Positions 1 through 9,137 of a stretch of DNA of 64,000 nucleotides are shown here, in pieces. The stretch comes from Alteromonas macleodii ATCC 27126. GTDB taxonomy: Bacteria; Pseudomonadota; Gammaproteobacteria; Enterobacterales; Alteromonadaceae. The stretch lies in NCBI RefSeq assembly GCF_000172635.2, contig NC_018632.1:2480001-2544000 (forward strand), given 5' to 3'. A program made the translations under genes and the position numbers. The notes under the pieces were generated by a model that was not told where the DNA came from, made no database searches, and saw nothing but the letters and a program-made list of their open reading frames with translations. Within the stretch, counting starts at the first letter, position 1, and each line of letters begins with the position of its first letter.

Positions 1-1278
1 GCAGATCAAGCTGAACAACTAGGTGTTGAAGTATTCCCTGGCTTTGCGGCCTCTGAAGTTATTTACAATGAAGATGGCAGTGTTGGCGGTGTACTTACCG
101 GCGACATGGGCGTGGGTGAAAACGGCGAACCTAAAGACGGCTACATGCCAGGTATGGAACTACGCGCTAAATACACAGTGTTTGCAGAAGGCTGTCGCGG
201 TCACTTAGGAAAAGACCTCATTTCGCACTTTAAGCTGGACGAAGACAGTTCACCGCAACATTATGCTATTGGCTTTAAAGAGATTTGGGATATAGACCCA
301 TCCAAGCACCAGCCAGGGCTTGTGGTTCACAGTGCAGGCTGGCCACTTGACGATGCAACAGGCGGTAGCTATTTATACCACGCTGAAGATAACCAAGTGT
401 TCGTTGGCCTAATCGTAGACCTAAACTACGACAATCCATACCTAAGCCCGTTCGATGAATTTCAACGCTTAAAGCACCACCCCGTATTTAAACAGTACCT
501 TGAAGGCGGTAAACGTGTCTCTTATGGCGCAAGAGCTATCGCTAAAGGTGGGTTTAACTCGTTGCCTAAAATGACCTTCCCAGGTGGTTTACTCGTCGGC
601 TGTGAAGCCGGAACGCTAAACTTTGCCAAAATTAAAGGTAATCACACGGCCATGAAGTCGGGCATGCTTGCAGCAGAGAGTATTTTTGAAGCCATTTCAG
701 AAAATGCTGAGGCACCAGTAAAAGAGTTAACAAGCTTTACAGAGAAATTTAAATCATCGTGGCTATACGACGAATTGTTCCGCTCTCGCAACTTTGGCCC
801 CGCTATCCATAAACTCGGAAATTTCTGGGGTGGCGCATTTAACACGCTAGAGCAAAATATCTTTAATGGTAATTTGTTTTTCACCATGAAAGACGAACAT
901 AAAGACTACGCACAGCTTAAAGAAGCGAAAGATGCAAAAGAGATTTCATATCCTAAGCCAGATGGCGTGTTAAGCTTTGATAAATTGTCTTCTGTATTTT
1001 TATCTAATACAAATCACGAAGAAGACCAGCCTTGCCACTTAAAATTAAAAGACCCGTCTATTCCTTTGCAGGTTAATTTACCTAAATTTGCAGAGCCAGC
1101 ACAGCGCTACTGCCCTGCCGGTGTATATGAAGTAATTGAAGAGGAAGGTGAAAAACGGTTCCAAATTAATGCACAAAACTGTGTTCACTGTAAAACCTGC
1201 GACATAAAAGACCCAAGTCAAAATATTAAATGGGTAGTTCCGGAAGGTGCCGGCGGTCCAAATTACCCTAACATGTAA
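1..1278 (+). CDS. Electron transfer flavoprotein-ubiquinone oxidoreductase, 5' truncated by window edge
   Basis: The reading frame is open from base 1, so the gene starts before the window; about 425 C-terminal residues are present of an enzyme usually near 550. ETF-QO passes electrons from reduced electron transfer flavoprotein to ubiquinone at the inner membrane, linking acyl-CoA dehydrogenases to respiration. Visible support is the FAD-enzyme segment FAEGCRGHLGKDL, the segment KIKGNHTAMKSGMLAAE, and the C-terminal 4Fe-4S cysteines in RYCPAGVYE and NCVHCKTCDIKDP, ending in the family's typical WVVPEGAGGPNYPNM. A terminator follows directly. It would serve the acyl-CoA dehydrogenase at 32210. 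Identity is near certain; the start is not visible. Confidence 0.95.
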   Translation, partial: ADQAEQLGVEVFPGFAASEVIYNEDGSVGGVLTGDMGVGENGEPKDGYMPGMELRAKYTVFAEGCRGHLGKDLISHFKLDEDSSPQHYAIGFKEIWDIDPSKHQPGLVVHSAGWPLDDATGGSYLYHAEDNQVFVGLIVDLNYDNPYLSPFDEFQRLKHHPVFKQYLEGGKRVSYGARAIAKGGFNSLPKMTFPGGLLVGCEAGTLNFAKIKGNHTAMKSGMLAAESIFEAISENAEAPVKELTSFTEKFKSSWLYDELFRSRNFGPAIHKLGNFWGGAFNTLEQNIFNGNLFFTMKDEHKDYAQLKEAKDAKEISYPKPDGVLSFDKLSSVFLSNTNHEEDQPCHLKLKDPSIPLQVNLPKFAEPAQRYCPAGVYEVIEEEGEKRFQINAQNCVHCKTCDIKDPSQNIKWVVPEGAGGPNYPNM

Positions 1279-1314
1279 TTTAAAGTATTAATTTGCTATT
1301 TAACGGATATTTTT

Positions 1315-1343
1315 AAAAAGCGAGCTTGGCTCGCTTTTTTTTT
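1315..1343 (+). terminator. Rho-independent terminator after ETF-QO
   Basis: Stem AGCGAGC / GCTCGCT (1319–1325 and 1329–1335) with a three-base loop, preceded by A's and followed by a run of T's. It ends transcription of the ETF-QO gene before the H-NS family gene. Confidence 0.9.
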
Positions 1344-1400
1344 GTGCTACTTTTATTTATTATCCAATAGAAATTAAGTACAACGTATTAAGGTTAATTA

Positions 1401-1799
1401 ATGAGCGATTTTTTAGATATTTTAACCCATGGAAGACGTTTACAAGGTGCTGTTAAGGAATTAAGCATTGAAGAACTTGAACAAGTTCAAGAAAAACTTA
1501 GCGGTATAATTGAGAAAAGAAAAGAAAAATTAGTAGAACAAGAAAAGCTTGAGAAAGAAAAATTAGAGAAGCTCGCTGCTATTAAAAAGCAAATGGAAGA
1601 AGCGGGTTTAAATGTTGAAGATCTACAGGCATTAAATGTAGAAACAAACAAAAAGGTTGGCAAAAAACGTCCGGTTAAATACAAGCTTGTTGATAGCAAG
1701 GGTGAAGAACACCTTTGGACAGGTATTGGACGTATGCCTCGCGTTTATAAAGAAGCGCTAGATAGCGGTAAGTCACTCGACGATTACGCCATTAATTAA
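1401..1799 (+). CDS. hns: H-NS family nucleoid-associated protein
   Basis: The 132-residue protein is the usual length for H-NS/StpA relatives. An N-terminal helix and a long charged coiled coil (about residues 20–75, rich in K and E) would give oligomerisation. The C-terminal domain has the DNA-binding signature around WTGIGRMPRVYKEAL, followed by the family ending SLDDYAIN. H-NS proteins bind AT-rich DNA and silence horizontally acquired genes. ATG 1401 follows AAGGT at a suitable distance. The gene stands alone between two terminators. Orthology to a particular H-NS paralogue cannot be settled from this sequence. Confidence 0.93.
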   Translation: MSDFLDILTHGRRLQGAVKELSIEELEQVQEKLSGIIEKRKEKLVEQEKLEKEKLEKLAAIKKQMEEAGLNVEDLQALNVETNKKVGKKRPVKYKLVDSKGEEHLWTGIGRMPRVYKEALDSGKSLDDYAIN

Positions 1800-1818
1800 T
1801 TGAAATTGTGAATTAAAC

Positions 1819-1849
1819 AAGGCCTGTTTTTACAGGCCTTATTTTGTTT
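1819..1849 (+). terminator. Terminator after the H-NS family gene
   Basis: Stem AAGGCCTG / CAGGCCTT (1819–1826 and 1833–1840) with a six-base loop, followed by ATTTTGTTT. Confidence 0.88.
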
Positions 1850-1881
1850 GAACAGCATGTTCAGAAACGGATAAGTATATT

Positions 1882-2661
1882 GTGAAGTTGAACTACAAAC
1901 TTTCGGAATGCGCTTCTACCTCTCCCTGGCTGATTCTCATTCATGGACTATTTGGAAATGCCGATAATTTAGCCGGCATTAAGCGTCACTTTGAGTCTAA
2001 TTACAATGTGATCAGCATTGATCTGCCTGACCACGGTGAGTCCCCGTGGACATCTTCATTTTCTGTCGACGATGCTGCAAATGCGGTGTTCGATATTATG
2101 CAATCGCTTAATATTAGAGAATGCGCGGTTTTAGGCCACTCATTAGGCGGCAAAGTAGCCATGAGATTAGCCTTAAACCACGGCGACGTTGTTTCTCACC
2201 TCATTGTCGCCGATATTGCACCAGTATCTTACGACCATAGCCACCAAACCGTATTTGATGGACTCAAGGCCGTTCCCTTAGATGCAATTCAAAGTAGAAA
2301 AGATGCTGAAAAAGAAATGGCTAAACATGTGAAAGAGCCAGGCGTTCGACAATTCTTATTGAAGAGCTTATATCAAGATGAAAATGGCGATTGGAAATGG
2401 CGTTTTAATGTCGATGGATTAATTGCAAGTTATTCACACATTATTGATTGGGAACAAACAAATCAAACATTTGATGGCGTAACCTTATTCATCAAGGGCA
2501 GTGAGTCTGATTATATTACGCCAGCCTATCGCGATGAAATAACGCGTTATTTTCCCAAGGCTAAAGCACATGTAATAGAAGGTACTGGCCACTGGTTACA
2601 TGCAGAAAAGCCAGCGGTCTTTAACGCCGTTGTAGAAAGAACGCTCAATAAATCGTCTTAA
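1882..2661 (+). CDS. ybfF: Alpha/beta-fold hydrolase, YbfF family esterase
   Basis: The 259-residue protein has the alpha/beta hydrolase pattern: HGLFGN near residue 21 (oxyanion region), nucleophile elbow GHSLGG near residue 90, and the catalytic His in GTGHWLHAEKP near the C-terminus. YbfF relatives hydrolyse short acyl esters and acyl-CoA thioesters in the cytoplasm. The start is GTG at 1882 (VKLNYKLSE). The order ybfF–DUF2788–fldA–fur matches a conserved neighbourhood in gammaproteobacteria, which supports the name. The natural substrate is unknown. Confidence 0.9.
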   Translation: MKLNYKLSECASTSPWLILIHGLFGNADNLAGIKRHFESNYNVISIDLPDHGESPWTSSFSVDDAANAVFDIMQSLNIRECAVLGHSLGGKVAMRLALNHGDVVSHLIVADIAPVSYDHSHQTVFDGLKAVPLDAIQSRKDAEKEMAKHVKEPGVRQFLLKSLYQDENGDWKWRFNVDGLIASYSHIIDWEQTNQTFDGVTLFIKGSESDYITPAYRDEITRYFPKAKAHVIEGTGHWLHAEKPAVFNAVVERTLNKSS

Positions 2662-2785
2662 AGAAGGGTTTTCATCATCATTTAAGATGAGAATGACTAT
2701 TATTACCTATTTTTGAACGTTTTAGGCTCTTACAGGCGTATATACTGTGATATAGTTGCGCCAGATTTTTTTAAGTAACAACACT

Positions 2786-3004
2786 ATGCTTGCAGAAAAT
2801 TACGAACTCATTGAGTCCATCATGCTGTATGGCGGCTTATCTATCCTTTTTGGGTTGATGGGTTTTGCTGTACACGATGTACTGCGTAAGAACGATGTGC
2901 CACTTATTGGACGAGTGGTAACGTACGGTGTGCTAGGTTTAGGCGCATTAGGGTTTCTTGCGAAGGGCATTATTGAATGGTTTTGGCTAAGCACAGGCGT
3001 TTAA
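2786..3004 (+). CDS. Small DUF2788 family inner-membrane protein
   Basis: From ATG 2786 (MLAENYELIES) the product is 72 residues. A TTG 30 bases upstream is in frame, but it adds polar residues not expected of the family. Two hydrophobic helices (around IMLYGGLSILFGLMG and VVTYGVLGLGALGFL) flank a short charged loop containing DVLRKNDVPLIGR. DUF2788 proteins have no established function; they sit next to flavodoxin genes in Alteromonadales and Vibrionales. The gene lies 26 bases before fldA and is probably co-transcribed with it. Function is unassigned. Confidence 0.82.
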   Translation: MLAENYELIESIMLYGGLSILFGLMGFAVHDVLRKNDVPLIGRVVTYGVLGLGALGFLAKGIIEWFWLSTGV

Positions 3005-3030
3005 TTAGTAACGATTAATAGAGGTTAGAT

Positions 3031-3555
3031 ATGGCAAGCGTTGGCCTATTTTTCGGAAGTGACACGGGTAATACCGAACATGTTGCGAAAATGATCCAGA
3101 AGGAATTGGGTAAACAGCTAATTGATGTTAAAGACATTGCCAAGAGCAGTAAAGAAGACATCGCTGAATTTGATTTGCTTATCTTTGGTATCCCTACGTG
3201 GTACTACGGTGAAGCGCAATGCGATTGGGATGATTTCTTTCCTGAACTAGAGCAAATTGACTTCAACGACAAGCTAGTTGCTATTTTTGGTTGTGGAGAC
3301 CAGGAAGACTATGCAGAGTACTTCCTAGACGCGATGGGCATGGTACGTGACATCGTTGAAGCCAAAGGTGCGATTTTAGTAGGTCAATGGTCAACTGAAG
3401 GCTACGACTTTGAAGCGTCTAAAGGCATGGCTGACGACAATCACTTTGTTGGCTTGGGTATTGACGAAGACCGTCAACCAGAACTAACTGACTCGCGCGT
3501 TAAAGCGTGGTGCAAGCAAATTCACGATGAACTTTGCTTGGCAGAACTTGCTTAA
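3031..3555 (+). CDS. fldA: Flavodoxin FldA
   Basis: The 174-residue long-chain flavodoxin is an FMN-binding electron carrier in the cytoplasm that replaces ferredoxin when iron is short and feeds enzymes such as biotin synthase and cobalamin-dependent MetH. The FMN phosphate loop is FGSDTGNTEHVAK near the N-terminus; the FMN-stacking segment PTWYYGEAQCDWDDFF and the GCGDQEDYAEYF loop follow. ATG 3031 has GAGGT upstream. fur lies 2.4 kb downstream with a chemotaxis receptor in between, so the usual fldA–fur adjacency is interrupted here. A strong shared terminator follows. Confidence 0.97.
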   Translation: MASVGLFFGSDTGNTEHVAKMIQKELGKQLIDVKDIAKSSKEDIAEFDLLIFGIPTWYYGEAQCDWDDFFPELEQIDFNDKLVAIFGCGDQEDYAEYFLDAMGMVRDIVEAKGAILVGQWSTEGYDFEASKGMADDNHFVGLGIDEDRQPELTDSRVKAWCKQIHDELCLAELA

Positions 3556-3576
3556 GCACTGCTGCGAAAAAGAATA

Positions 3577-3608
3577 CAAAAAACCGCTCTGATGAGCGGT
3601 TTTTTTTG
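3577..3608. terminator. Bidirectional terminator between fldA and the chemotaxis receptor
   Basis: Stem AACCGCTC / GAGCGGTT (3582–3589 and 3594–3601) with a four-base loop, an A run on the left and a T run on the right. It can therefore stop fldA on the plus strand and the receptor gene on the minus strand. Confidence 0.9.
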
Positions 3609-3653
3609 ATAATTAATCAGCTGCGCCTGCTGTCAGTTACGCTAATTCAGCGA

Positions 3654-5660
3654 TTACAGGTGAAACCGCTCTACTGCTTTTCTCAAGCTCTCAGTTTGCG
3701 CATCCAACAACATTGTCGACTCGTTCGACTGGCGCGTGCTTTGCGCACTGGAGTCGGCTAGTGCAACTATGCGGTTCAAACTTTTCGCAACATCACCAAG
3801 TAAAACATCTTGTTGTTCGGTATCAGCCACAATGTGTTCGTTAATATCGCTTAACCGCTCAATGATTTCTCTAATACTCTCTACTTGTTGAGATACTTGC
3901 TGGGTAATTTCCACCCCTTCTTGCGCTTGTTCGCGCCCTGCATTAATTGCTTTTACTGCCTGCGCAGCATCTTTTTGTAAGTTCCCAATCATCTGCTCAA
4001 TTTCTTCCGTAGAGTCATGGGTGCGGTTGGCTAGCGTTCGCACTTCATCAGCAACAACCGCAAAGCCTCTACCTTGTTCACCAGCTCTTGCAGCTTCAAT
4101 GGCTGCATTCAATGCTAATAAGTTGGTTTGCTCTGCAATCGTTTTAATCACGTCTAAGATACTGCCAATATTGCGAGAGTTGTCGTCCAAACGATTAATG
4201 ATCTGCGCCGAAGACTCCGCCTGTTTGGCTTGATTACCCACCTGCTGACTGCTTTTTTGTACCAATTGACCAATGTCTGTACTTTGCTTTGTTATATCGC
4301 GTAGGGCGTCCATTGCTTCATTAATTTGGGCGAGGTTGCTGCGGCTTTTTTCCTGTACATGTTTTGTATTCGTAGACGTTACCGTTACTTGCTCACGTTG
4401 CTTGTCTACCTCAGATAAGCTCTTATTACCCAGCTCTACGCTTTCTTTTGTAATGTCTATAAGGCGTTTTTCTTGCTCTAATATATTGCCCACTAGCTCT
4501 CGTAAACTATCGGTTAGGCTGTTCACTTTTGCGGAAAGGGCAGAAAACTCGTCATTGCCCTCTTGAGGCAATTTGGTGCTTAAATCCCCTTTACTTAGCT
4601 GACTTAAGCCTTTATTGATACGCCCAAGGGGCTTGGAAATACTACGGGTTACAATAACCGCTAAAAATATTGCAGCAACCAAGCCCAGTGCCGCGACAAT
4701 GATATTGCGCACAAGGTTGGCCTGAACAGATTCAAGAATGGCGTTCTGCCCATCAAGAGATTGCTTCTGGACAGCGTCAAACAAAGTATTAATGTCGGCA
4801 AGTGCGGTTTCTAACGCTTCTTTTGCTTCCTTCTGAGCTTTCGCAGCTTTGTCTACTTCAGAAAGTTTTTGTCGCTGCAAAGCAATTAATCCATTTGTGC
4901 CGTTTACCGCTTCCATCAGTAAATCATACTGTTCGTTAAAAGAAGCTATCGTACCGCCATCATCTACCCCTGTGGCCAAACGATTTACATAGTCTTTATC
5001 TACCTGCAAATTACTCAATTGGTATTCTAAATCTTCAATAATACTCGCACTTTGCGTAGCGTTATCGGTTTCAGCCAGTTCAATGAATGAATCATTCATT
5101 GTGAGCAATTTGTTGTCTATTGCAGTACCCGCACCAATTAGCGTTTCAATACTGGGGTTATTTCCCTCTAAATAGGAAAGATCTAGCATTAACGCACTAG
5201 CCTCATCGGCCGTCATTAAAACTTTTTCAAGCTGTGCAGCAAGAGCCTTCTCGATATTCATTCGCTCGTTGATAGCGGTATACATGTCGTTACTACTATT
5301 AACGTAGGCTAGACTAACGTCGACAGCGTTACTGGCTACCGCGTTATTTGGCATAAGTGAGTTTAAACGAGACAAGTCGTCAGAGAATGCGGAAGATAAA
5401 GTATCAAACGTCTCTTTGTTTGCGACCAGCTCTTCTCTATTTTCGACATGATATCCGTTGGCAGTAATCACTGATAAAGATAGGATCTCAGTCTTTACTT
5501 TTACCATGCTGGTCTGAACTGGCATCTTTTGCTCTACAACGTCTTGTGCAGAATCTTTTATTCCGCTAAGACCAAAATAGGAAAGAATACTGGTAAGTAA
5601 TAATAAGCAGCCGAATAAGCCAAAGCCTAACGTGATTTTATTTATAATTGTTAACTGCAT
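3654..5660 (-). CDS. Methyl-accepting chemotaxis protein
   Basis: From ATG 5660 (MQLTIINKI) the product is 668 residues; GGAAG lies just upstream, which favours this over an in-frame TTG at 5675. Order: a first membrane helix (about residues 8–30), a roughly 290-residue helical periplasmic sensor region, a second membrane helix ([18 protein letters not shown]), a HAMP segment beginning ISKPLGRI, then the cytoplasmic signalling domain with the conserved hairpin [18 protein letters not shown]. It would signal to CheA/CheW at the cell pole. No C-terminal NWETF-type pentapeptide is seen. The ligand cannot be read from the sequence. Confidence 0.94.
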   Translation of the reverse strand: MQLTIINKITLGFGLFGCLLLLTSILSYFGLSGIKDSAQDVVEQKMPVQTSMVKVKTEILSLSVITANGYHVENREELVANKETFDTLSSAFSDDLSRLNSLMPNNAVASNAVDVSLAYVNSSNDMYTAINERMNIEKALAAQLEKVLMTADEASALMLDLSYLEGNNPSIETLIGAGTAIDNKLLTMNDSFIELAETDNATQSASIIEDLEYQLSNLQVDKDYVNRLATGVDDGGTIASFNEQYDLLMEAVNGTNGLIALQRQKLSEVDKAAKAQKEAKEALETALADINTLFDAVQKQSLDGQNAILESVQANLVRNIIVAALGLVAAIFLAVIVTRSISKPLGRINKGLSQLSKGDLSTKLPQEGNDEFSALSAKVNSLTDSLRELVGNILEQEKRLIDITKESVELGNKSLSEVDKQREQVTVTSTNTKHVQEKSRSNLAQINEAMDALRDITKQSTDIGQLVQKSSQQVGNQAKQAESSAQIINRLDDNSRNIGSILDVIKTIAEQTNLLALNAAIEAARAGEQGRGFAVVADEVRTLANRTHDSTEEIEQMIGNLQKDAAQAVKAINAGREQAQEGVEITQQVSQQVESIREIIERLSDINEHIVADTEQQDVLLGDVAKSLNRIVALADSSAQSTRQSNESTMLLDAQTESLRKAVERFHL

Positions 5661-5975
5661 GGGCACTTCCACCAAAAAAACATGCCAAAAAATAAAAAGG
5701 GTTGTATCGCCTTTTTAAGTTTAGTTTAACAGGATGTTAACTCAATGCATCAAAAGTTTTATTTATTTTGCACATTTGTTAGATAAATCTTGCACTTACA
5801 ATCTGGTCAGGCCAGACACCATGCGGGCTGTACCGAAGTAACAATTTTTATCGCACCAGGGCAATGGATAAATTTTCAGCGAGAAAACAAAGTTTCCACG
5901 GTTTTGCTTTTAAATTGTTTCAACTTACCTATAATAACCACCAAATACTTATTCACTCGTTCTTAGTAGGTTGTA
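5661..5975. other. Divergent intergenic region before fur
   Basis: About 315 bases between two divergent genes (chemotaxis receptor and fur), holding both promoters. The segment upstream of fur is AT-rich. The only structured element seen is a palindrome at 5802–5816, listed separately. No gene is seen. Confidence 0.6.
5802..5816. promoter_or_regulatory. Palindromic operator candidate, GntR/FadR-like
   Basis: TCTGGTCAGGCCAGA has inverted arms TCTGG/CCAGA around a five-base centre. The layout resembles FadR/GntR-family operators of the CTGGTnnnACCAG type, with a mismatch in the right arm. It lies about 140 bases before the receptor gene and 160 before fur. No regulator is known for it; chance occurrence is possible. 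Confidence 0.3.
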
Positions 5976-6404
5976 ATGGATCAAAATAAAGAATTGAAAA
6001 AAGCAGGGCTAAAAGTCACTCTGCCTCGCCTTAAAATTTTACAAATTCTGCAAGAGCCAGAAAACCAACACATCAGCGCTGAAGACGTTTACAAAATCCT
6101 TATCGAACAGGGTGAAGAAATTGGTCTTGCTACCGTGTACCGCGTGTTAAACCAATTTGATGATGCAGGCATTCTTAATCGCCACCATTTCGAAGGTGGA
6201 AAATCTGTATTTGAAATCAGTCACAAAGATCACCACGACCACCTTGTGTGTTTGAAGTGTGGCAAGGTCATTGAGTTTGAAGATGACATTATCGAAGAAC
6301 GCCAAGAGATGATTGCAAAGCAACACAAGATGAAGCTAACGCATCACAGCCTTTACTTATACGGTGAGTGTACAGACGGTAACTGCGATAACTTACCTGA
6401 ATAA
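5976..6404 (+). CDS. fur: Ferric uptake regulator Fur
   Basis: The 142-residue protein is a dimeric Fe(II)-dependent repressor of iron acquisition genes. The N-terminal winged helix includes KAGLKVTLPRLKILQIL and the recognition region GLATVYRVLNQFD. The C-terminal metal and dimer domain shows the HHDHL motif, the zinc cysteine pair CLKCG and a second cysteine pair in ECTDGNCDN. Start ATG 5976 gives the typical MDQNKELKKAGLK beginning. It would be expected to control the TonB receptor class of genes, but I found no convincing Fur box in the window. Confidence 0.97.
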   Translation: MDQNKELKKAGLKVTLPRLKILQILQEPENQHISAEDVYKILIEQGEEIGLATVYRVLNQFDDAGILNRHHFEGGKSVFEISHKDHHDHLVCLKCGKVIEFEDDIIEERQEMIAKQHKMKLTHHSLYLYGECTDGNCDNLPE

Positions 6405-6423
6405 GTAACAGTTTTATTCTAGC

Positions 6424-6452
6424 AAAAGGCCCGCTTTAAGCGGGCCTTTTTT
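6424..6452. terminator. Bidirectional terminator between fur and the aminotransferase
   Basis: Near-perfect palindrome: AAGGCCCGCTT and AAGCGGGCCTT (6426–6448) around a single T, followed by T's on the plus strand and TTTT on the minus strand. It serves the convergent fur and class IV aminotransferase genes. Confidence 0.9.
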
Positions 6453-6454
6453 CG

Positions 6455-7321
6455 TTACGCTTTAAACTTATATGCGTGGTAAGCCTTAATTGCTTTCTCC
6501 CACACGTCACCCACTTCCCCTGTGCCAATAGGTTTTCCGTCTACTTCAACTACCGGGGCAACTTCTTTGCTTGAAGAGGTTAACCATACTTCATCTGCCT
6601 CCAGCAACTCATCTTTGCTAAACCAAGTTTCTGTAACAACCAGGCCTGCCTGTTTAAATGCTTCAATTGCAATGGCGCGAGTAATACCGGGAAGAAGTTC
6701 ATGGTTTAAGGGGGGCGTAGATATACATCCGTCTTTCACCATAAACACGTTGCATGAACTTGCCTCGGTTATCATACCTTCGCTGTTGTACAAAATAGTT
6801 TCGTTAACGCCTGCGTCAACACCTGCTTGATAGTGCATTACATTGCCTAACAAGGATGTGGATTTGATATGGCAGCGTTGCCACCTTTTATCCTGTTGAA
6901 GCGCAACTTTGAAAGGCCTTGCTTCAGATTTTGCTGTGGGCTGTGGTGGCGCTATTTCAAAAGCAAACCCGAATACCGTAGGTGCTATATTCTTAGGGTA
7001 TGCATGAAAACGTTTTGTATCGGTGCCACGGCTTACGTGGAAATAAACACCAATGTTTCCGCTTTCTATAAATGCTTTGTTTTTTTCGACCAAGCTGGTC
7101 AAAATGTCTTGCCATTCTTCTGCTGAATAAGGGTTAGCGATTTCAATAGCTTTAAGGCCTTGCGCCATACGCGAAGTGTGCCCCTTGAAGCCTACTGCGC
7201 TACCAGAATACGTTGGAATGACTTCATAAATACCATCACCAAAAAGGAAGCCTCTGTCCATCGGAGAAATTTTAGCCTCAGAAAGAGGCATATACTCACC
7301 GTTTAAAAACGCAATCGTCAC
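6455..7321 (-). CDS. Class IV PLP aminotransferase, D-amino-acid transaminase type
   Basis: The 288-residue protein starts at GTG 7321, which overlaps the pxpC stop by four bases (GTGA) and has AGGAG upstream. Fold type IV features are the N-terminal PMDRGFLFGDGIYEVIPTY and the PLP lysine in HIKSTSLLGNVMHY, with NEAIL-like NETILYNSEGMITEASSCNV. These enzymes transaminate D-alanine/D-glutamate or branched-chain amino acids. Tight coupling to oxoprolinase genes suggests a role in glutamate-related amino acid recycling; this is inference. D- versus L-branched-chain specificity cannot be fixed from sequence, though the length and motifs fit D-amino-acid transaminase better. Confidence 0.85.
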   Translation of the reverse strand: MTIAFLNGEYMPLSEAKISPMDRGFLFGDGIYEVIPTYSGSAVGFKGHTSRMAQGLKAIEIANPYSAEEWQDILTSLVEKNKAFIESGNIGVYFHVSRGTDTKRFHAYPKNIAPTVFGFAFEIAPPQPTAKSEARPFKVALQQDKRWQRCHIKSTSLLGNVMHYQAGVDAGVNETILYNSEGMITEASSCNVFMVKDGCISTPPLNHELLPGITRAIAIEAFKQAGLVVTETWFSKDELLEADEVWLTSSSKEVAPVVEVDGKPIGTGEVGDVWEKAIKAYHAYKFKA

Positions 7322-8265
7322 AATATTTCTCCTTGTAGTCGGCGACGCCTACTTGTCATCAGTAGCCAGTCTGCCCTTGCTTCTTCTTCATGTTGAAAAA
7401 CAAAATTCACTTTTTCGCCTGGCACGGCTTGGGCCAAGCGACTTATATCACAGGGGCTTACACAGCCAAGTTTTGGATAACCCCCTAATGTTTGTCTGTC
7501 GCGCATCATTACAATAGGCTGCCCGTCGCCGGGAACTTGAATTGCACCTAAATGAATTGCCTCTGAGCGCATGTTTTCTATATCGGCCTTAACTGATTCA
7601 CCGGTCAACCTAAAGCCCATGCGATCGATAGCCGATGAAACCGTATAGCTGCTTGTTTCAAACGTGCGTAAAGCAACAGCGCTAAAACTCGAAAACTGAT
7701 ACCCGGGAATAACCCGAATAGACTCTAAAAAACCATAGTTGTCTATGTGCTGCCGCGAGAGAGTGCGCATTCTAGCGGTGCTTTTAATTCTGCTGTTAGC
7801 TGAAATGTCGATGCAATCGCCATCTTTTAACGCGCATCCCTTACCATCCAACCCACCAAGTTGTTCGCGTACTACCGTACATGCACTCCCTACCGCTTTT
7901 GGCACATGCCAATTTCCACCTATTGCCAAATAGGCTTTGCTACCAAGTAGAGCGCTGCCAAACGTAATAGTTGCACCTGCCGGTACATGTTGGCTCTGGT
8001 ATGTTGCTTTAACGTTTCCATCTACGTCGAGTGACGGTTCCCTGCCAGTCACAGCAATAATACAATCTTCATCAACCCGTAATCGCATTTCACCAATCGC
8101 TTCGAAGCATGGCGTACCGTCTAAATTGAAGGCTAGAAAATTGGCCCAATCATAGGCGTTACTATCCATAGGGCCTGATTCACAAAATCCATCCCGTTGT
8201 CGCCCTACCCGTCCGTTATCTATGATAAGGCTAAACAATCCTTTACTGAGTACTTCAATTCTCAT
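7318..8265 (-). CDS. pxpC: 5-oxoprolinase subunit PxpC
   Basis: The 315-residue protein belongs to the biotin-dependent carboxylase-like / YbgK family. PxpC works with PxpA and PxpB in ATP-dependent opening of 5-oxoproline (pyroglutamate) to L-glutamate in the cytoplasm. Recognisable segments are GPMDSNAYDWANFL near residue 32, DRMGFRLTG in the middle, and MMRDRQTLGGYPKLGCV near the C-terminus. Its ATG overlaps the pxpB stop (ATGA), so the two are translationally coupled. Length and neighbours agree with the family. Confidence 0.93.
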   Translation of the reverse strand: MRIEVLSKGLFSLIIDNGRVGRQRDGFCESGPMDSNAYDWANFLAFNLDGTPCFEAIGEMRLRVDEDCIIAVTGREPSLDVDGNVKATYQSQHVPAGATITFGSALLGSKAYLAIGGNWHVPKAVGSACTVVREQLGGLDGKGCALKDGDCIDISANSRIKSTARMRTLSRQHIDNYGFLESIRVIPGYQFSSFSAVALRTFETSSYTVSSAIDRMGFRLTGESVKADIENMRSEAIHLGAIQVPGDGQPIVMMRDRQTLGGYPKLGCVSPCDISRLAQAVPGEKVNFVFQHEEEARADWLLMTSRRRRLQGEIL

Positions 8266-9002
8266 CGCTCAACCTGCAATCCTGCTCTATATTCCTGTTC
8301 AGTAACTGAAACAAACCTAACCACATCACCTGCTTTTAACCGCGCTTCACTTTGCTCATTTTTATGAATGAGCATGTCGAATGCCGTAAGCCCCAATAAA
8401 TTCCATCCTCCAGGTGATTCACTGGGGTAGACAGCAGTTTGCCTGTCAGCGATTGCAACCGCACCTTTAGGTACGCGTTTGCGCGGTGTGCCTAGTCGCG
8501 CACATTTGAGCGCTTCTGGAATATCACCCATATAGGCAAAGCCCGGAGAAAAACCCACTGCGTATACTTTATAAGTCGTGCTAGTGTGCAATTCGATAAT
8601 CTCTTCAATAGACAGTGACGTTTTCTTACTCACTACACTTAAATCACTTGCATTAGGCGCACCGTACCAAACAGGAATTTCAATCACGGCGCTACTTTCA
8701 TTCTCTTTTGCTTGCAAAGAGAATGATTGCAGGCTCATGTCTTCAGCGCTTAGATTACTTATGGCACGGTATACACCGTGGCTATCAATTAATGCCATAT
8801 CAAAAATAATCAACAGGCTGTCATAGGAAGGCACACACTCACGCAGCCAAGCCCACGAATCGCTTCCCTTTTTGCTATCTATCGCTGCCAGCATGTGATG
8901 ACAGGCATTATTCGCGTCGTCCAGGTTTGCGCCATCAAAGTACAAAATAATGGCGTCTGCACTTGCTGTAACTATTCGCTTAATGCGACCGAAAGCTTGC
9001 AT
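8262..9002 (-). CDS. pxpB: 5-oxoprolinase subunit PxpB
   Basis: The 246-residue protein is of the YbgJ / allophanate hydrolase subunit 1 family, partner of PxpC in 5-oxoproline hydrolysis. The family signature is clear: GFSPGFAYMGDIPEAL followed by GTPRKRVPKGAVAIADRQTAVYP and SPGGWNLLG. The start ATG 9002 gives MQAFGRIKRIV. It lies 135 bases downstream of pxpA on the same strand and overlaps pxpC by four bases. Confidence 0.93.
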   Translation of the reverse strand: MQAFGRIKRIVTASADAIILYFDGANLDDANNACHHMLAAIDSKKGSDSWAWLRECVPSYDSLLIIFDMALIDSHGVYRAISNLSAEDMSLQSFSLQAKENESSAVIEIPVWYGAPNASDLSVVSKKTSLSIEEIIELHTSTTYKVYAVGFSPGFAYMGDIPEALKCARLGTPRKRVPKGAVAIADRQTAVYPSESPGGWNLLGLTAFDMLIHKNEQSEARLKAGDVVRFVSVTEQEYRAGLQVER

Positions 9003-9137
9003 CTACTGTCCTTGTTATTTAAACGGCTGTCAGTGCTTGGTTCTGAGTACTTAGTTTTAGATATACCACTCTCAGCACAACAATGGGTAACAGCCTCTTG
9101 TATTGTTCTTGTAAAATGTGTTTTTTATGAGGCAGGT

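Noticed and set aside
3534..3761. Plus-strand reading frame running from the fldA end through its terminator
   Set aside because: It overlaps fldA, the terminator and the receptor gene, and shows no protein family.
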